A stretch of 64,000 nt of DNA from CBDAQR01 sp965199055 (GCA_965199055.1 CBDAQR010000008.1:1-64000); one strand, 5' to 3'; counted from the first letter of the stretch, positions 17,031 to 26,200 are shown. The notes: a model not told the origin generated them from the letters alone. Numbers and translations: made by a program.

Positions 17031-17728
17031 TTGTCTTGAAGTCATGCGGACAATGCCGGATGAATCTATTCAGCTAGTCGTTACTTCCCCCCCCCTACAA
17101 CATAAAAAACAGCACTGGCAACGGCTTGAGAAATGGCCGTGGCGGGAAATGGGCTAATGCTGCCCTGCAGCAGGGATACGACGCGCATGAGGATTGTATG
17201 CCGCACGAGGATTACGTGGCGTGGCAACGTGACTGCCTGGCCGAGATGCTGCGATTGCTAAAGCCCAGTGGCGCGATCTTCTACAACCATAAATGGCGTG
17301 TACAGAAGGGCCTACTCCAAGACAGGTCGGATATTGTTGCAGGGTTTCCAGTCAGGCAAATACTTATCTGGCAGCGGGCCGGCGGCATTAACTTCAACCC
17401 CGGCTATTTCCTGCCGAATTACGAGGTTATATACCTCATAGCCAAACCTGATTTCAAACTGGCCCCAAAGGCAAATAGCCAAGGCTGTGTTTGGAGAATC
17501 AACCAGGAAAACAACAATCCGCACCCCGCCCCCTTTCCTGTTGATCTGGCCTCGCGCTGTATTGAATCCGTTGGAAAAGGGCCGGTCCTGGATCCCTTCA
17601 TGGGAAGCGGGACAACTGCAATCGCAGCCGAATATGCGGGGGTTGAGTGGATTGGTATAGAACAATCCGAGCAATATGTTCAAATGGCAAACAACCGAGT
17701 TAACCGCGTAATCGCTCGTAAGCGATAA
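17003..17728 (+). pseudogene. Beta-class DNA methyltransferase (probably m4C), frame broken by a C9 tract
   Basis: The first frame gives LGAIHQGDCLEVMRTMPDES then VVTSPP, that is motif IV (TSPPY) of amino-methyltransferases. At the run of nine C (17087-17095) the frame shifts; with eight C it would read TSPPYNIKNSTGNG. The rest (17126-17728) is intact, with motif I near the end as DPFMGSGTTAIA. The order IV before I is the beta class, and TSPPY is usual in N4-cytosine enzymes, which fits the MvaI-type partner. It would protect the host DNA against that endonuclease. No ATG is available before 17053 in the first frame. The stop overlaps the endonuclease start (TAATG), which indicates translational coupling. 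Phase variation or a sequencing error are both possible. Confidence 0.82.
17087..17095 (+). repeat. C9 homopolymer inside methyltransferase motif IV
   Basis: Nine C within the codons for S-P-P of TSPPY. Eight would be in frame. The tract lies in the catalytic motif itself. Confidence 0.85.
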
Positions 17729-17745
17729 TGGTTTTGACAGACACA
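17728..17745 (+). pseudogene. First six codons of the MvaI/BcnI-type endonuclease gene
   Basis: ATG 17728 overlaps the methyltransferase stop. It encodes MVLTDT and is then cut by the IS3 element; the frame continues with DLYARLRGV at 19027. Confidence 0.75.
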
Positions 17746-17807
17746 GAGGTGGACCCAATTCTTTGAACAGCAATACCCGATTCTATAAGTGGATGCCTGC
17801 CCTGGAT

Positions 17808-18635
17808 TTAAGCTGCCATGGGTATTGGCAGCGCTTCGAAGTAAAACTGATCTGGTGTCTGCCGGTCAAGACTGCTGTGGGGTCGGCGGCCGTTGTAGAA
17901 CCGGAAGTAACGATCCAGGCCAGCCTTGGCGGCCGAGACAGTGTCGTAGGCATGCAGGTAAACCTCCTCATACTTCACTGATCGCCAGAGTCGCTCGACG
18001 AACACGTTGTCCCGCCAGGCGCCCTTGCCGTCCATGCTGATTTGGATGCCGTCGTCCTTCAGCAGACTAGTGAAGGCCAGACTGGTGAACTGGCTGCCCT
18101 GGTCGGTGTTGAAGATATCCGGCTTGCCGAATTTCTCCATGGCCTCTTCAACGGCTTCCAGGCAGAAGTGCGTATCCATGGTTGTAGAGATTTTCCACGA
18201 CAGCACGCGCCGAGAGTACCAGTCCACAACAGCGGCAAGGTAGACAAAACCCCTGGCCATCGGGATATAGGTCAAATCCATCGCCCAGACCTGATTGGGT
18301 CGGTCGATAGTTAGGCCCCGTAGTAAGTACGGATAGACCTTGTGCTGCGGATGCCGCCGAGTGGTCTTGGGCTTGCGGTACAGTGCTTCAATGCCCATGA
18401 GACGCATCAGTCGACGAACTTTGGTACGGCCCACCCTGTGGCCCTCCTGCCGCAGCAGATCCTGCAGCATCCGGGAGCCCGCGAATGGCAGCTCCAAGTG
18501 AAGCCGATCTATGCGATTCATGAGTATCTGATCACGCGGGCTAATAGGCTTGGGCTGGTAATACACCGTGCCTCGGCTGATATCCAAAAGTTTGGCCTGT
18601 CGACTGATTGGCAGTTTGTGGTCGCGGTCGATCAT
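17808..18635 (-). CDS. IS3-family OrfB, DDE transposase
   Basis: 275 residues. The core contains VWAMDLTYIPMARGFVYLA, DIFNTDQGSQFTS and DNVFVERLWRSVKYEEVYLH (D-D-E), and ends with the normal HSSLDRQTPDQFYF tail. Intact. Confidence 0.93.
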   Translation of the reverse strand: MIDRDHKLPISRQAKLLDISRGTVYYQPKPISPRDQILMNRIDRLHLELPFAGSRMLQDLLRQEGHRVGRTKVRRLMRLMGIEALYRKPKTTRRHPQHKVYPYLLRGLTIDRPNQVWAMDLTYIPMARGFVYLAAVVDWYSRRVLSWKISTTMDTHFCLEAVEEAMEKFGKPDIFNTDQGSQFTSLAFTSLLKDDGIQISMDGKGAWRDNVFVERLWRSVKYEEVYLHAYDTVSAAKAGLDRYFRFYNGRRPHSSLDRQTPDQFYFEALPIPMAA

Positions 18636-18934
18636 TTTCTTTCGCTCAGCAATCCCGCCTTGTTGAGCGCGCCTTCTAAAAAATCGTTTTCCAAGGTCAG
18701 CTCACCGATTTTGGCATGAAGCGTCTTCACATCGACCGGCGGTTCCTTGCTCTCACCGCCGTCAAACACGTCAGCGGACCGCTCCAGAAGCTGTGTCTTC
18801 CACTGCGTGATCTGATTCGGGTGAACGTCGAACCGCTCGGCGAGTTCTGCCATGGCCTGTTCACCCTTGAGGGCCTCCAGCGCCACCTTGGCCTTGAATT
18901 GAGGTTTGTGATTGCGGCGAGGTCTTCTAGCCAT
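18632..18934 (-). CDS. IS3-family OrfA
   Basis: 100 residues from ATG 18934, supported by AGGAGATCAGA upstream. MARRPRRNHKPQFKAKVALE then AELAERFDVHPNQITQWK is the usual helix-turn-helix protein. It ends four bases into orfB, where frameshifting makes the fused transposase. Confidence 0.92.
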   Translation of the reverse strand: MARRPRRNHKPQFKAKVALEALKGEQAMAELAERFDVHPNQITQWKTQLLERSADVFDGGESKEPPVDVKTLHAKIGELTLENDFLEGALNKAGLLSERK

Positions 18935-19026
18935 TCTGATCTCCTGATATCGGGCAATACGATGCCCTAAGTCAGGCAGGGAATCCACTTATAGCGCTGT
19001 TCAGATTATTGGGACCACCTCTCACA

Positions 19027-19698
19027 GACCTATACGCACGGTTGCGTGGCGTACTCAAACGTGGGTGGATTCCGATACCAGATTACTACGGCTATCGAGG
19101 TACTGGTGCCCCAGGCACCATGCTGGAAGAGCTGTTAGGCTTGAGTGTCAATAACCTCGATTTGCCTGACGCAGGCAAGTGGGAGATCAAGTTCCATAGC
19201 CGATCCGCACTGCTGACGTTGTTTCACTTGGAGGCAGACCCGAAAGGCCACATGCACCACATGGTGCGCGAATTTGGCTGGCCGGATACTAAAGGACGGA
19301 CCAGTTTCAGACACACAATTCGTGGACAATCAGAGAGGGGATTTTACATTGCTAATGAGGGCGAAAGGATCACCGTAAGAAATGATGGAGTGAGTGACAT
19401 GGTGTGGCCGTACTGGACGCATGACAAATTGATGAACGCCTTTGCCTCCAAATTCAGGCGGCTAATTGTGGTAAAAGGTCAGAAGAAAGACGGCAAAGTA
19501 AAGTATGAGCAGGCGCACTTATACTGGGAGCCACAGATAACCAAGTTCATTGAAGCAATAGCTAGGGGAATTATTGCGATCGACTTTGATGCCAGAACGA
19601 ATAACGGGCGGGGCTTACGCAACCACGGAACGAAATTCAGAATCAAGTACGATGACCTGCGCTATCTTTACAACAACCGCCAAAAGTTTGATAGTTAA
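19027..19698 (+). pseudogene. MvaI/BcnI-family restriction endonuclease, separated from its start by an IS
   Basis: With the six codons at 17728 this gives a 229-residue protein: DLYARLRGVLKRGWIPIPDY, then TMLEELLGLSVNNLDLPDAG, KWEIKFHSRSALLTLFH and a C-terminal ARTNNGRGLRNHGTKFRIKY. MvaI and BcnI are monomeric endonucleases cutting CC-W/S-GG; the E-x-K of WEIKFHS fits the PD-(D/E)XK active site. The cut sequence here is not known. A spurious upstream start at 19009 lies in the IS end. Excision of 17746-19022 plus one CACA restores the frame exactly. Confidence 0.82.
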
Positions 19699-19723
19699 TG
19701 GTACAATTAAGTATATAATTCCC

Positions 19724-20957
19724 TTTGATTTGCTCGCACGCCACCGGCAGTTATGGTGCCGGATGCAAATATTTCAGCGCCTGGATGCCTTCGCGTAATT
19801 TCTGAAGGGTGGAATTTGTAGAGATGCCCAACATCATCATGTTTCGCAAGCTGGCTGATCGACAAATCACCAAGCGTTGGATGGCGAACCATGCTGAACT
19901 GCTCAGTCAATTCACTCTCTTCGACGGAATCTTCAAAAACCTGATGAAATTTTCCGCTGGAACGATCTTTGTAGTACCAGACGATGTAGTCGTTTATTTC
20001 CTCGATCATGCCCGCCTTCTGGCTGCCTTTTTTTTTGACCAGAATCAGCGCAACACGATTCTCCTCTCCGAAGACCTCATCCATGAGTGCGCGGACGCGG
20101 TGGACGTTTTCGTCGCCGATCTGCACGAATATGGACCCGCTTTCGGTCAAGAGGTCGCGCATGGCGGTGAGGCGGTCGCGCAGGTAGGCGAGATAGGAGT
20201 GAATGCCGTCCTTCCAGGTATCGCGGAACGCCTTTACCTGTTCCGGCTCGCGGGTGATCTGATCCATCTTGCCGTCCCGGACGTCGCGCGACCGGGTCGA
20301 GACCTGCCAGTTGGAATTGAATTTGATCCCATAGGGTGGATCGAAATAGATGCACTGCACCTTGCCGCGCAGGCCCTCGCGCTCGGCAAGGCTTGCCATG
20401 ACTTGCAGGCTGTCACCCAGGATCATGCGGTTCTGCCAATGCTGATCGTGCTGGTAAAATTCGGTCCTGGCTCCCGGGTCGAGGCCGTTGAAATCCCCGA
20501 ACAGATCAAAGGTGCCGCTATCCTCGTCACGCCGCTCCTTGGTCTGGCGTTTCAAATCCTCAATAATGGCTTTGGGGTGGATTTTCTCCTGCACATAAAT
20601 CGGCGGTGCCTGCACAACGAGATCGGACCAGTCCTGCGTATCCTTGCCACGCCAGACCAGTTGGGCATCGCCCAACTCAACCTTTTCGCCTGCCTTGAGC
20701 GCTTCGATCTGATTTTCCGTCAGTTGAATGCTCGTGCCTTTCCAGACAATCTGCGGGTCGATGTCTTCATCGCGCTCCCGCTTCTCTCCCTTGGCAAGCG
20801 GATTGGCGCGTTCATACGTCACCGGCTCAAACGGGTGTTGTTCTTCCAGCCGCTCTGCCGTCGATTGCAGCTCCGCCGTCGGAATATTCCGGCGCTTAGC
20901 CTTGTCGTGTGCAAGGGTTTCGACCTGCTTCGGTCCTCTATTTGTCCTTCTCGCCAT
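19724..20957 (-). pseudogene. mod: Type III DNA methyltransferase gene (mod), N-terminal part
   Basis: From ATG 20957 the protein has a long charged N-terminal region, then MILGDSLQVMASLAEREGLR and CIYFDPPYGIKFNSNWQ, i.e. motif IV DPPY of a beta-class N6-adenine methyltransferase, and FVQIGDENVHRVRALMDEVF, typical of type III Mod. The frame is interrupted after VRANQ by the transposon and resumes at 15877. Start and the upstream res stop overlap (TAATG), so they were one operon. As it stands the enzyme lacks its C-terminal AdoMet motif and target domain and should be inactive. Confidence 0.87.
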
Positions 20958-23900
20958 TAAGCGACCTCACTCACTTGATTGTCTTCGATGGCGTGCACGA
21001 TCAGTTCACGGAACTCGCGCTCAATTTCAAACACGCTATCAAACTGACCGAAGGCCCAGCGAGCGTAAATGCCCAAGGCGTTCACGCCCGGCACCCATTT
21101 CTCGGTCATGGTTTCTTTCTTGATCTTTACCTGCTCATTCTTCATGCCCTTGATCTCAATGATGAGATTGAGCGGATCATCGTTGCCGCGCCCGTCATCC
21201 ACCTGCACAATATAGTCCGGCACATATTCCCGTGCTGTGTCGCCATCCTTGTAGGGAACCGTGAAACCCAGACCTTGATTTTTTACGTAGGACAAGACTT
21301 TTCCATGGTTCTCGGCGACGCGGGCAAACTCCGCCTCCCAATCGCTGTCGATTGCCACATAGTTCACATGGCATTTGCGCGGGTCGGTTTCGCGCACGTC
21401 CTTGGTCGTAGTGAAACTGACATGGCGGGTTGAACCTGTCGTATTGTAGGGATCGATGACGGCCTTGATGCGATGTTCGCCGTTTCTGGCGCGGACAATC
21501 GCCGTCGCGAGGCGCGGACAATCGCCGTCGCGATACGCTCCGTCGCTCGCGCGGCAATCTCAGGATAAAAGCTCAGCATCCAGGGCTTGGTATCGCCCGG
21601 GCATTTCAGATAACCTTCATCAATCCAGCGGCGGCATATGCCCTTGATCTGACCGAAGAGGTGATATTTGGGTTCGCCATCCTTATCAACAAAGTGACGG
21701 TTAAGCACATCCTTCGCCAGATGCATGACGATGGTGCTGGGTCTCAAATATTGCGCCTCTTTCAGTGAGAGCGTGTGTCCCTCACCAACAATGCCAGACA
21801 TGTCTGTCTGGCTGGCACCGACCATTTCATGGTCGATCACATAGGAGGACTCTTCGGTAAACTCAGCCTTCAAACGCTCTTCTGGCAGATCAACGCGGTA
21901 GCCAACAACGCGAGGGAACGAAATTTCCAACGCCTCGCGTTCTTTGACTGCTCTGACATGTGTTGTCTTTTTCGGCGCTTTCGGTGGCGCGACGACGGGT
22001 TTTGCGGTGAAGTTGAAAGGAATACCAAGAATGTCGGCATATTCACTATCGAAACACCCATGCTCATTGAGTTCATAAGAAAGACGGCGCAAACCCCGAC
22101 CAACGACCTGTTCGCAGAGTAGCTGTGTACCGAATGCGCGAACGCCTAAAATGTGCGTGACCGTATTTGCGTCCCAGCCCTCTGTCAGCATTGAGACCGA
22201 CACCACGCATCGAATCTGTTCTCCTAGCCGGCCTTTCTTGCCAACGGTATTCATCACCTCACGGAGCAATTCGGAGTCCGAGATTTCGCCATGTTCACCG
22301 CGCTGTTTTCTCTCGCGCTTGAATTTATCAATCTCCGGCGCCGCCATTTCCCGGAAGTTTTTGTCTAACTCACCGCTTTCGATCTGTTGGCTATCAATCA
22401 ACAGTGTGTTCGGCTTGGCGAGCGGTTCGTCATACTGGTCAAAATTTGAGAAGAGAGTCAGGTTGCCGCAATGCTTGGTTATCGGCTCACCGTCCTCATT
22501 GTCGCGTTGCCAGCCGGAAATCCATTCATAAACCAGTTTGGATATCGTCGTGTTATTACAGACAACGATAAAAACTGGTGGGGTTTCTATGCCCTCACGC
22601 TCCCAGGCGCCAGAGACTTTTTCATAGTGTCCATATAAAGAGTGAAGTGCTGTTTTCAGCTTGTCAGGAATTGAGTTTGGATCCGCGGTCAGGCCGCCTT
22701 TCTTTGGCATATCATTTCCGATGTGATCCCAGAGATTCCTGAAGACCGGCATTTCTGCACCGGGAATATTGTCGTCCACCGGAATGCGCGGCAGCTTAAC
22801 AATTCCGCACTCGATGGCATCCATCAGCGAAAAATCACTGATCGTCCAGGGAAAGAGCGTGCCTTCCGCCCAGCCGGACCCGCTTAGGAAAAATGGCGTA
22901 GCTGACAGGTCGTAAACGGTGCGAACACCGAGTTTGCGTTTGAACGCTTCAATGCCGTTGATCCATAGACGGGCAGCCTTGCTGTTTTCCGCTGCTTCCC
23001 TGCGCTCGTCGCCTGTCAGCTTGCCTTCTTCGCTTTCCGGTTTCTCGCGGTAGCAGTGGTGGGCCTCATCGTTAATCACGATGATGTTCTTGATACCCAT
23101 TAACTCATCCGCGACGCGACGAACCATTTGCCCTTCGGTTTCCCTGCTCTGGACCGGTTCGTCCCGGCTCTGGAGCAAAGAGCGGGTTGTCTTGTTCGCA
23201 TCCAACAACTCTCTGAGCTGAAAGGCATGGTAATTGGTAATGACGATCTTCGCTTTGGCGAGATCGGTCAGCATATCGGCCGGAACTAACCCACGGCTTT
23301 CATAATAGCTATCAGGGTCGCTGGGCTGAAGGACGCGAAGCCTGTCCTTAATTGTAATGCCCGGCGCAACGATCAGGAATCCGCGCGTGAAGAGCTTGCT
23401 GGTCGGTGACCGAACAGCATTGACTGTCTGCCAGGCGATCAACATCGCCATAACCGTTGTTTTGCCGGCGCCGGTCGCCATTTTGAGCGCGAGCCGCAAC
23501 AGTTCGGGGTTGGCGCCAGCATTTGCGTTTTCAATGTGGGTCCAGAACCGCTTCTTGAGCAGAGTGTTTTTGCGGGCGACTTCGGTCAGCCAGATGACTG
23601 TCTCAACAGCTTCGATCTGACAAAAGAATGGGCGAATGCCCTGAAATTCATGGGTGCGCCAATGCTTAAGCAGCCGGGCCGTTGCGGACGTCACACCCCA
23701 GTCTTGCGGATTGGCGCTTGAGCGCCACCCCTTTAGCTGAGTGCGAATATCATTGATTGTCGGTGTCGGGTTGTATTCCTGATCTTCCGAAGAAAGGCCA
23801 TCATCCGCGTATAATTTCAGCTTTTGCTGGTCATCGTTCGACTGCCGGGAACGGCGCTTTTTCGATTTCGGCACAGGAGAAAGAAACGCAGACGGCCGAC

Positions 23901-24015
23901 GTCCGGAAATCGGTGGCAGGTCGGTAGGCTGACCTTCCACATCGAGCGCATGATGACGCGCCGGCTCCTCATAGGGCGAGTTGAGAATCGGTTCTTCAAA
24001 AAACGAATTACTCAT
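20957..24015 (-). pseudogene. res: Type III-like restriction subunit (res), frameshifted by a 23-bp duplication
   Basis: ATG 24015 starts a large SF2-helicase-type subunit: Walker A as ALKMATGAGKTTVMAMLIAW, DEAH as VINDEAHHCY, SATPFFLSG as motif III and VVGRGLRR as motif VI. The C-terminal nuclease part (GLGFTVPYKDG, EYVPDYIVQVDDG, LNLIIEIKGMKNEQVK) has the PD-x-EIK pattern and resembles the BPTD_3080-type endonucleases as I remember them. A tandem 23-bp duplication at 21488-21533 shifts the frame; without it ...IATAIVRARNGEHRIKAVID reads through to the nuclease. As written the nuclease domain is lost. It overlaps the small gene upstream by 8 bp and mod downstream by 1 bp. Confidence 0.87.
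21488..21533. repeat. 23-bp tandem duplication in res
   Basis: GGCGCGGACAATCGCCGTCG plus CGA occurs twice without spacing (21488-21510 and 21511-21533). Loss of one copy restores the res frame. Confidence 0.9.
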
Positions 24016-24191
24016 CAAGTTTGCCCTGCTTGCTGTTTATCCATTTGTCAATCTCGTTCCGCTGGAAGCGCCAACTCCCACCGACTTTGAACCCCGGCAA
24101 CTCGTTTTTTTGCCGCAAGACGATAGGCTGTCTTCTCCACGATCTTGAGATACTCAGCGACTTCGCGGATCGTCATGATGTCGGTTGTCAT
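24008..24191 (-). pseudogene. Small excisionase/MerR-like DNA-binding protein, +1 shift in an A7 run
   Basis: ATG 24191 gives MTTDIMTIREVAEYLKIVEK and TAYRLAAK, a helix-turn-helix of the excisionase/MerR type. Seven A (T7 on the plus strand, 24105-24111) then shift the frame; with six A it continues NELPGFKVGGSWRFQRNEID and ends KQGKLDE-stop at 24008, 60 residues, overlapping the res start as ATGAGTAA. Its place at the head of the operon suggests a regulator of the restriction genes. Slippage on A7 could produce some full-length protein. Confidence 0.8.
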
Positions 24192-24268
24192 GAATCACCC
24201 CTGTAATGTTCAATGAGGAGATAAGGGAAAATTGACCATATTGCAAGCTTTGGATTGCTTTCACACAG

Positions 24269-24315
24269 TTGACCGGCGTCGGCCCTGTGCCGGTTCTATG
24301 GCCGACGCCGGTCAA
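24269..24315. terminator. 16-bp perfect inverted repeat, possible terminator
   Basis: TTGACCGGCGTCGGCC and GGCCGACGCCGGTCAA separated by 15 bp. The GC-rich hairpin is followed by AAAA on the plus strand and lies between the divergent R-M operon and antitoxin gene, so it is not an ordinary operon terminator; an operator or the end of an element is also possible. Confidence 0.5.
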
Positions 24316-24400
24316 AATTCCGTCATGATAGGGCAGCAACAACCTTCCGCTTGATCTGTGGTGCAATGTGCACTACTTATGCATGAAAAGAAGGTTAGCT

Positions 24401-24709
24401 ATGCAGGATTTGAATGTAACCGGCTTGGGTAACGAAAAGCAGACCCGCACTACGCAGGTGCGGCATGGCGACAGCCTAGCGGTGCTCATTGAGCGTGCCG
24501 CAACATTATTGGGCGTCGACAAGTCCGTGTTCCTGCGCAGTGCGATTGCCAGGGAAGCGCAGCGGGTGATTGACGGCAGTTCCCGCCATGTTCTTACGGC
24601 AGACGATGCCGGACTGTTTGCGGCAGCGCTCGACACGCCGCCGGCGCCGACGTCGCGTGCCCTCAAGGCGGCCGCGTTCTACCGGCGCCGCGTGGCCCAT
24701 GCTGACTAA
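24401..24709 (+). CDS. DUF1778-type antitoxin
   Basis: 102 residues from ATG 24401 (AAGG 10 nt upstream). VRHGDSLAVLIERAATLLGV and VFLRSAIAREAQRVI form the ribbon-helix-helix-type part; LTADDAGLFAAALDTPPAPT and ALKAAAFYRR are the typical tail that blocks a GNAT (TacT-like) toxin. No acetyltransferase gene follows: the next sequence is an integrase relic, so the partner toxin appears to have been lost. Confidence 0.75.
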   Translation: MQDLNVTGLGNEKQTRTTQVRHGDSLAVLIERAATLLGVDKSVFLRSAIAREAQRVIDGSSRHVLTADDAGLFAAALDTPPAPTSRALKAAAFYRRRVAHAD

Positions 24710-24715
24710 AGATAC

Positions 24716-24985
24716 AGACATCAACATCGAGACCTGGGACCTGGGGCGGCATATTCTTCCGGCGACAGGAACCGCTCGCGCTTCTGTTCGGGATACTTCT
24801 TCACATGAAGGAACGGATTGGAGTGATCGGGCCGCAGCCCCCAGACTTCGGCGAGATTGAACATCTTGGACAGAACTCCCAGCGTCCGGTTGGCCTGATA
24901 GTGTCGCGCAAGCCATGATGCATATCGGCGATATCCCTGCGTTCGATGTCGCTAACCTTCCGCGTGCCGATCCTCGAGTTGATGA
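24716..24985 (-). pseudogene. Tyrosine-recombinase (phage integrase) relic
   Basis: Minus-strand frames RKVSDIERRDIADMHHGLRD and, after a shift, YQANRTLGVLSKMFNLAEVW, GLRPDHSNPF and KRERFLSPEEYA. This is the SAM-like core-binding domain and linker of site-specific integrases. The catalytic domain is missing. It indicates that an integrated element once ended nearby. Confidence 0.8.
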
Positions 24986-25044
24986 ACAGATCCACTGAGC
25001 GGCGGTCTCAGCCGGGGCAATACCGGCGACATCGCGCTGGGCTG

Positions 25045-25053
25045 TGCTACACT
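25045..25053 (+). promoter_or_regulatory. Extended -10 promoter, leaderless start at 25060
   Basis: TGCTACACT 7 nt before ATG 25060, identical to the blocks at 9-11 kb although 14 kb away. Confidence 0.6.
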
Positions 25054-25059
25054 GCGCCC

Positions 25060-25548
25060 ATGAGCACCGTCGCCTTTGATACCCTCGCCTACGCCAACCG
25101 CCTCAAGGAAGCAGGGGTGCCCCCTGAGCAGGCCGAGGCCCATGTGGCCGCACAGGCTGACTTCCTCACCCAGCACATCCTCTCCGAGGTCGCCACCAAG
25201 GACGATCTCAGAACCCTGAAAGCCGATCTCAAAAGTGACATAGATGTGCGCTTTGGTGAGGTCGGCGAACAACTGGGTGAGATCGACGCACGATTTGGTG
25301 AGATCGACGCACGGTTTAGCAAGATCGATGTCCGTTTCGAGCAGGTCGATACCCGCCTTGCGGAGATCAAGGGTGAGATGGACACCCGCTTTGCCGAGAT
25401 CAAAGGTGAGATGGAGACCGGGTTTGCCGAGATCAAAGGTGAGATGGACACCAGCTTTGCTGAGATGGAAACCCGCCTCACCCTGCGCATCGGCGGTATG
25501 GTGACGGCCCTGGCCCTGTTTCTGGGTATGCTGGAATTCTTTAGGTAG
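25060..25548 (+). CDS. DUF1640-like coiled-coil membrane protein
   Basis: 162 residues; head MSTVAFDTLAYANRLKEAGV, then a distinct first repeat set (VGEQLGEIDARFGEIDARF), one 18-residue unit and three 11-residue units of the type TRFAEIKGEMD, then the membrane tail RIGGMVTALALFLGMLEFF. Nearly identical DNA to the 9-11 kb genes at both ends but a different repeat arrangement. It follows the integrase relic, so the family is not confined to one locus. Confidence 0.85.
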   Translation: MSTVAFDTLAYANRLKEAGVPPEQAEAHVAAQADFLTQHILSEVATKDDLRTLKADLKSDIDVRFGEVGEQLGEIDARFGEIDARFSKIDVRFEQVDTRLAEIKGEMDTRFAEIKGEMETGFAEIKGEMDTSFAEMETRLTLRIGGMVTALALFLGMLEFFR

Positions 25549-25552
25549 CCCG

Positions 25553-25690
25553 CCTAGCAGGTCAGCAACCGTCTCCCGCGGGCACTACCGTCCGCCACTC
25601 AGGGCCACATACCACATGCTTTCGGTCCTGTGCGCGTTAAGCTGTTCGATGTTAAGCGCCCAGAGTGCACCGGGACCGTCAATCGGCGGC
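25553..25690. repeat. Third copy of the 150-bp block seen at 9278
   Basis: CGCCTAGCAGGTCAGCAACCG through CACCGGGACCGTCAA-like sequence, matching 9278-9430 and 10150-10300 with few differences; again between two coiled-coil genes. Confidence 0.7.
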
Positions 25691-25743
25691 GGTCTCAACC
25701 AGGGCAATACCCCGGACACCAGCGGCGACATCGCGCTGGGCTG

Positions 25744-25752
25744 TGCTACACT
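25744..25752 (+). promoter_or_regulatory. Extended -10 promoter, leaderless start at 25759
   Basis: TGCTACACT 7 nt before ATG 25759, no Shine-Dalgarno sequence. Confidence 0.6.
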
Positions 25753-25758
25753 GCGCCC

Positions 25759-26118
25759 ATGAGCACCGTCGCCTTTGATACCCTCGCCTACGCCAACCGC
25801 CTCAAGGAAGCGGGCGTGCCTCCTGAGCAGGCCGAGGCCCATGTGGCCGCACAGGCCGAATTCCTCACCCAGCATATCCTCTCCGAGGTCGCCACCAAGG
25901 ACGATCTCAGGACACTTAAGGGTGAAATGGACGTTCGTTTCGAGCAGGTCGACACCCGCCTTGCGGAGATCAAGGGTGAGATGGACACCCGCTTTGCCGA
26001 GATCAAAGGTGAGATGGACACCGGCTTTGCCGAACTGGAAACCCGCCTCACCCTGCGCATCGGCGGTATGGTGACGGCCCTGGCCCTGTTTCTGGGCATG
26101 CTGGAATTCTTCCGGTAA
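25759..26118 (+). CDS. DUF1640-like coiled-coil membrane protein (shortest of the STVAF group)
   Basis: 119 residues: shared head, one 18-residue unit (VRFEQVDTRLAEIKGEMD), two 11-residue units, shared membrane tail RIGGMVTALALFLGMLEFF. It is followed by about 80 bp of the same downstream block found after 10770 and 11527, then by an unrelated restriction-gene fragment, marking a recombination junction at about 26200. Confidence 0.85.
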   Translation: MSTVAFDTLAYANRLKEAGVPPEQAEAHVAAQAEFLTQHILSEVATKDDLRTLKGEMDVRFEQVDTRLAEIKGEMDTRFAEIKGEMDTGFAELETRLTLRIGGMVTALALFLGMLEFFR

Positions 26119-26200
26119 AGACCCGCGTTACCGGCTCGACCGGCAGGCCGCCCTATGTGGATCAATGCACGCAGCAGTAACGGACAACGCCTTGTCCTGG

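Larger units (their letters stand above)
17746..19022 (-). mobile_element. IS3-family element inside the endonuclease gene
   Basis: Terminal repeats GAGGTGGACCCAAT and, reverse-complemented, GAGGTGGTCCCAAT. CACA directly before (17742-17745) and after (19023-19026) is a candidate 4-bp target duplication; the exact outer base is uncertain by one. It contains orfA and orfB on the minus strand. Confidence 0.88.
15878..19723 (+). mobile_element. IS1595-family transposon carrying an MvaI/BcnI-type restriction-modification pair
   Basis: Terminal inverted repeats lie at 15878-15900 and 19701-19723 (GGGAAnTATATACTTAATTG at each end). They are flanked by a perfect 8-bp direct repeat TTTGATTT (15870-15877 and 19724-19731), the target-duplication length of IS1595 elements. 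Inside are a transposase, a small ORF, a beta-class DNA methyltransferase and an endonuclease, all on the plus strand and overlapping or nearly so. A separate IS3 element (17746-19022) sits inside the endonuclease gene. The whole unit interrupts the mod gene of a type III-like system. Confidence 0.92.

Noticed and set aside
19809..20960. A 383-codon plus-strand frame opposite mod
   Set aside because: It is antisense to the clear Mod motifs (DPPYG, FVQIGDENVHRV) and has no family resemblance.
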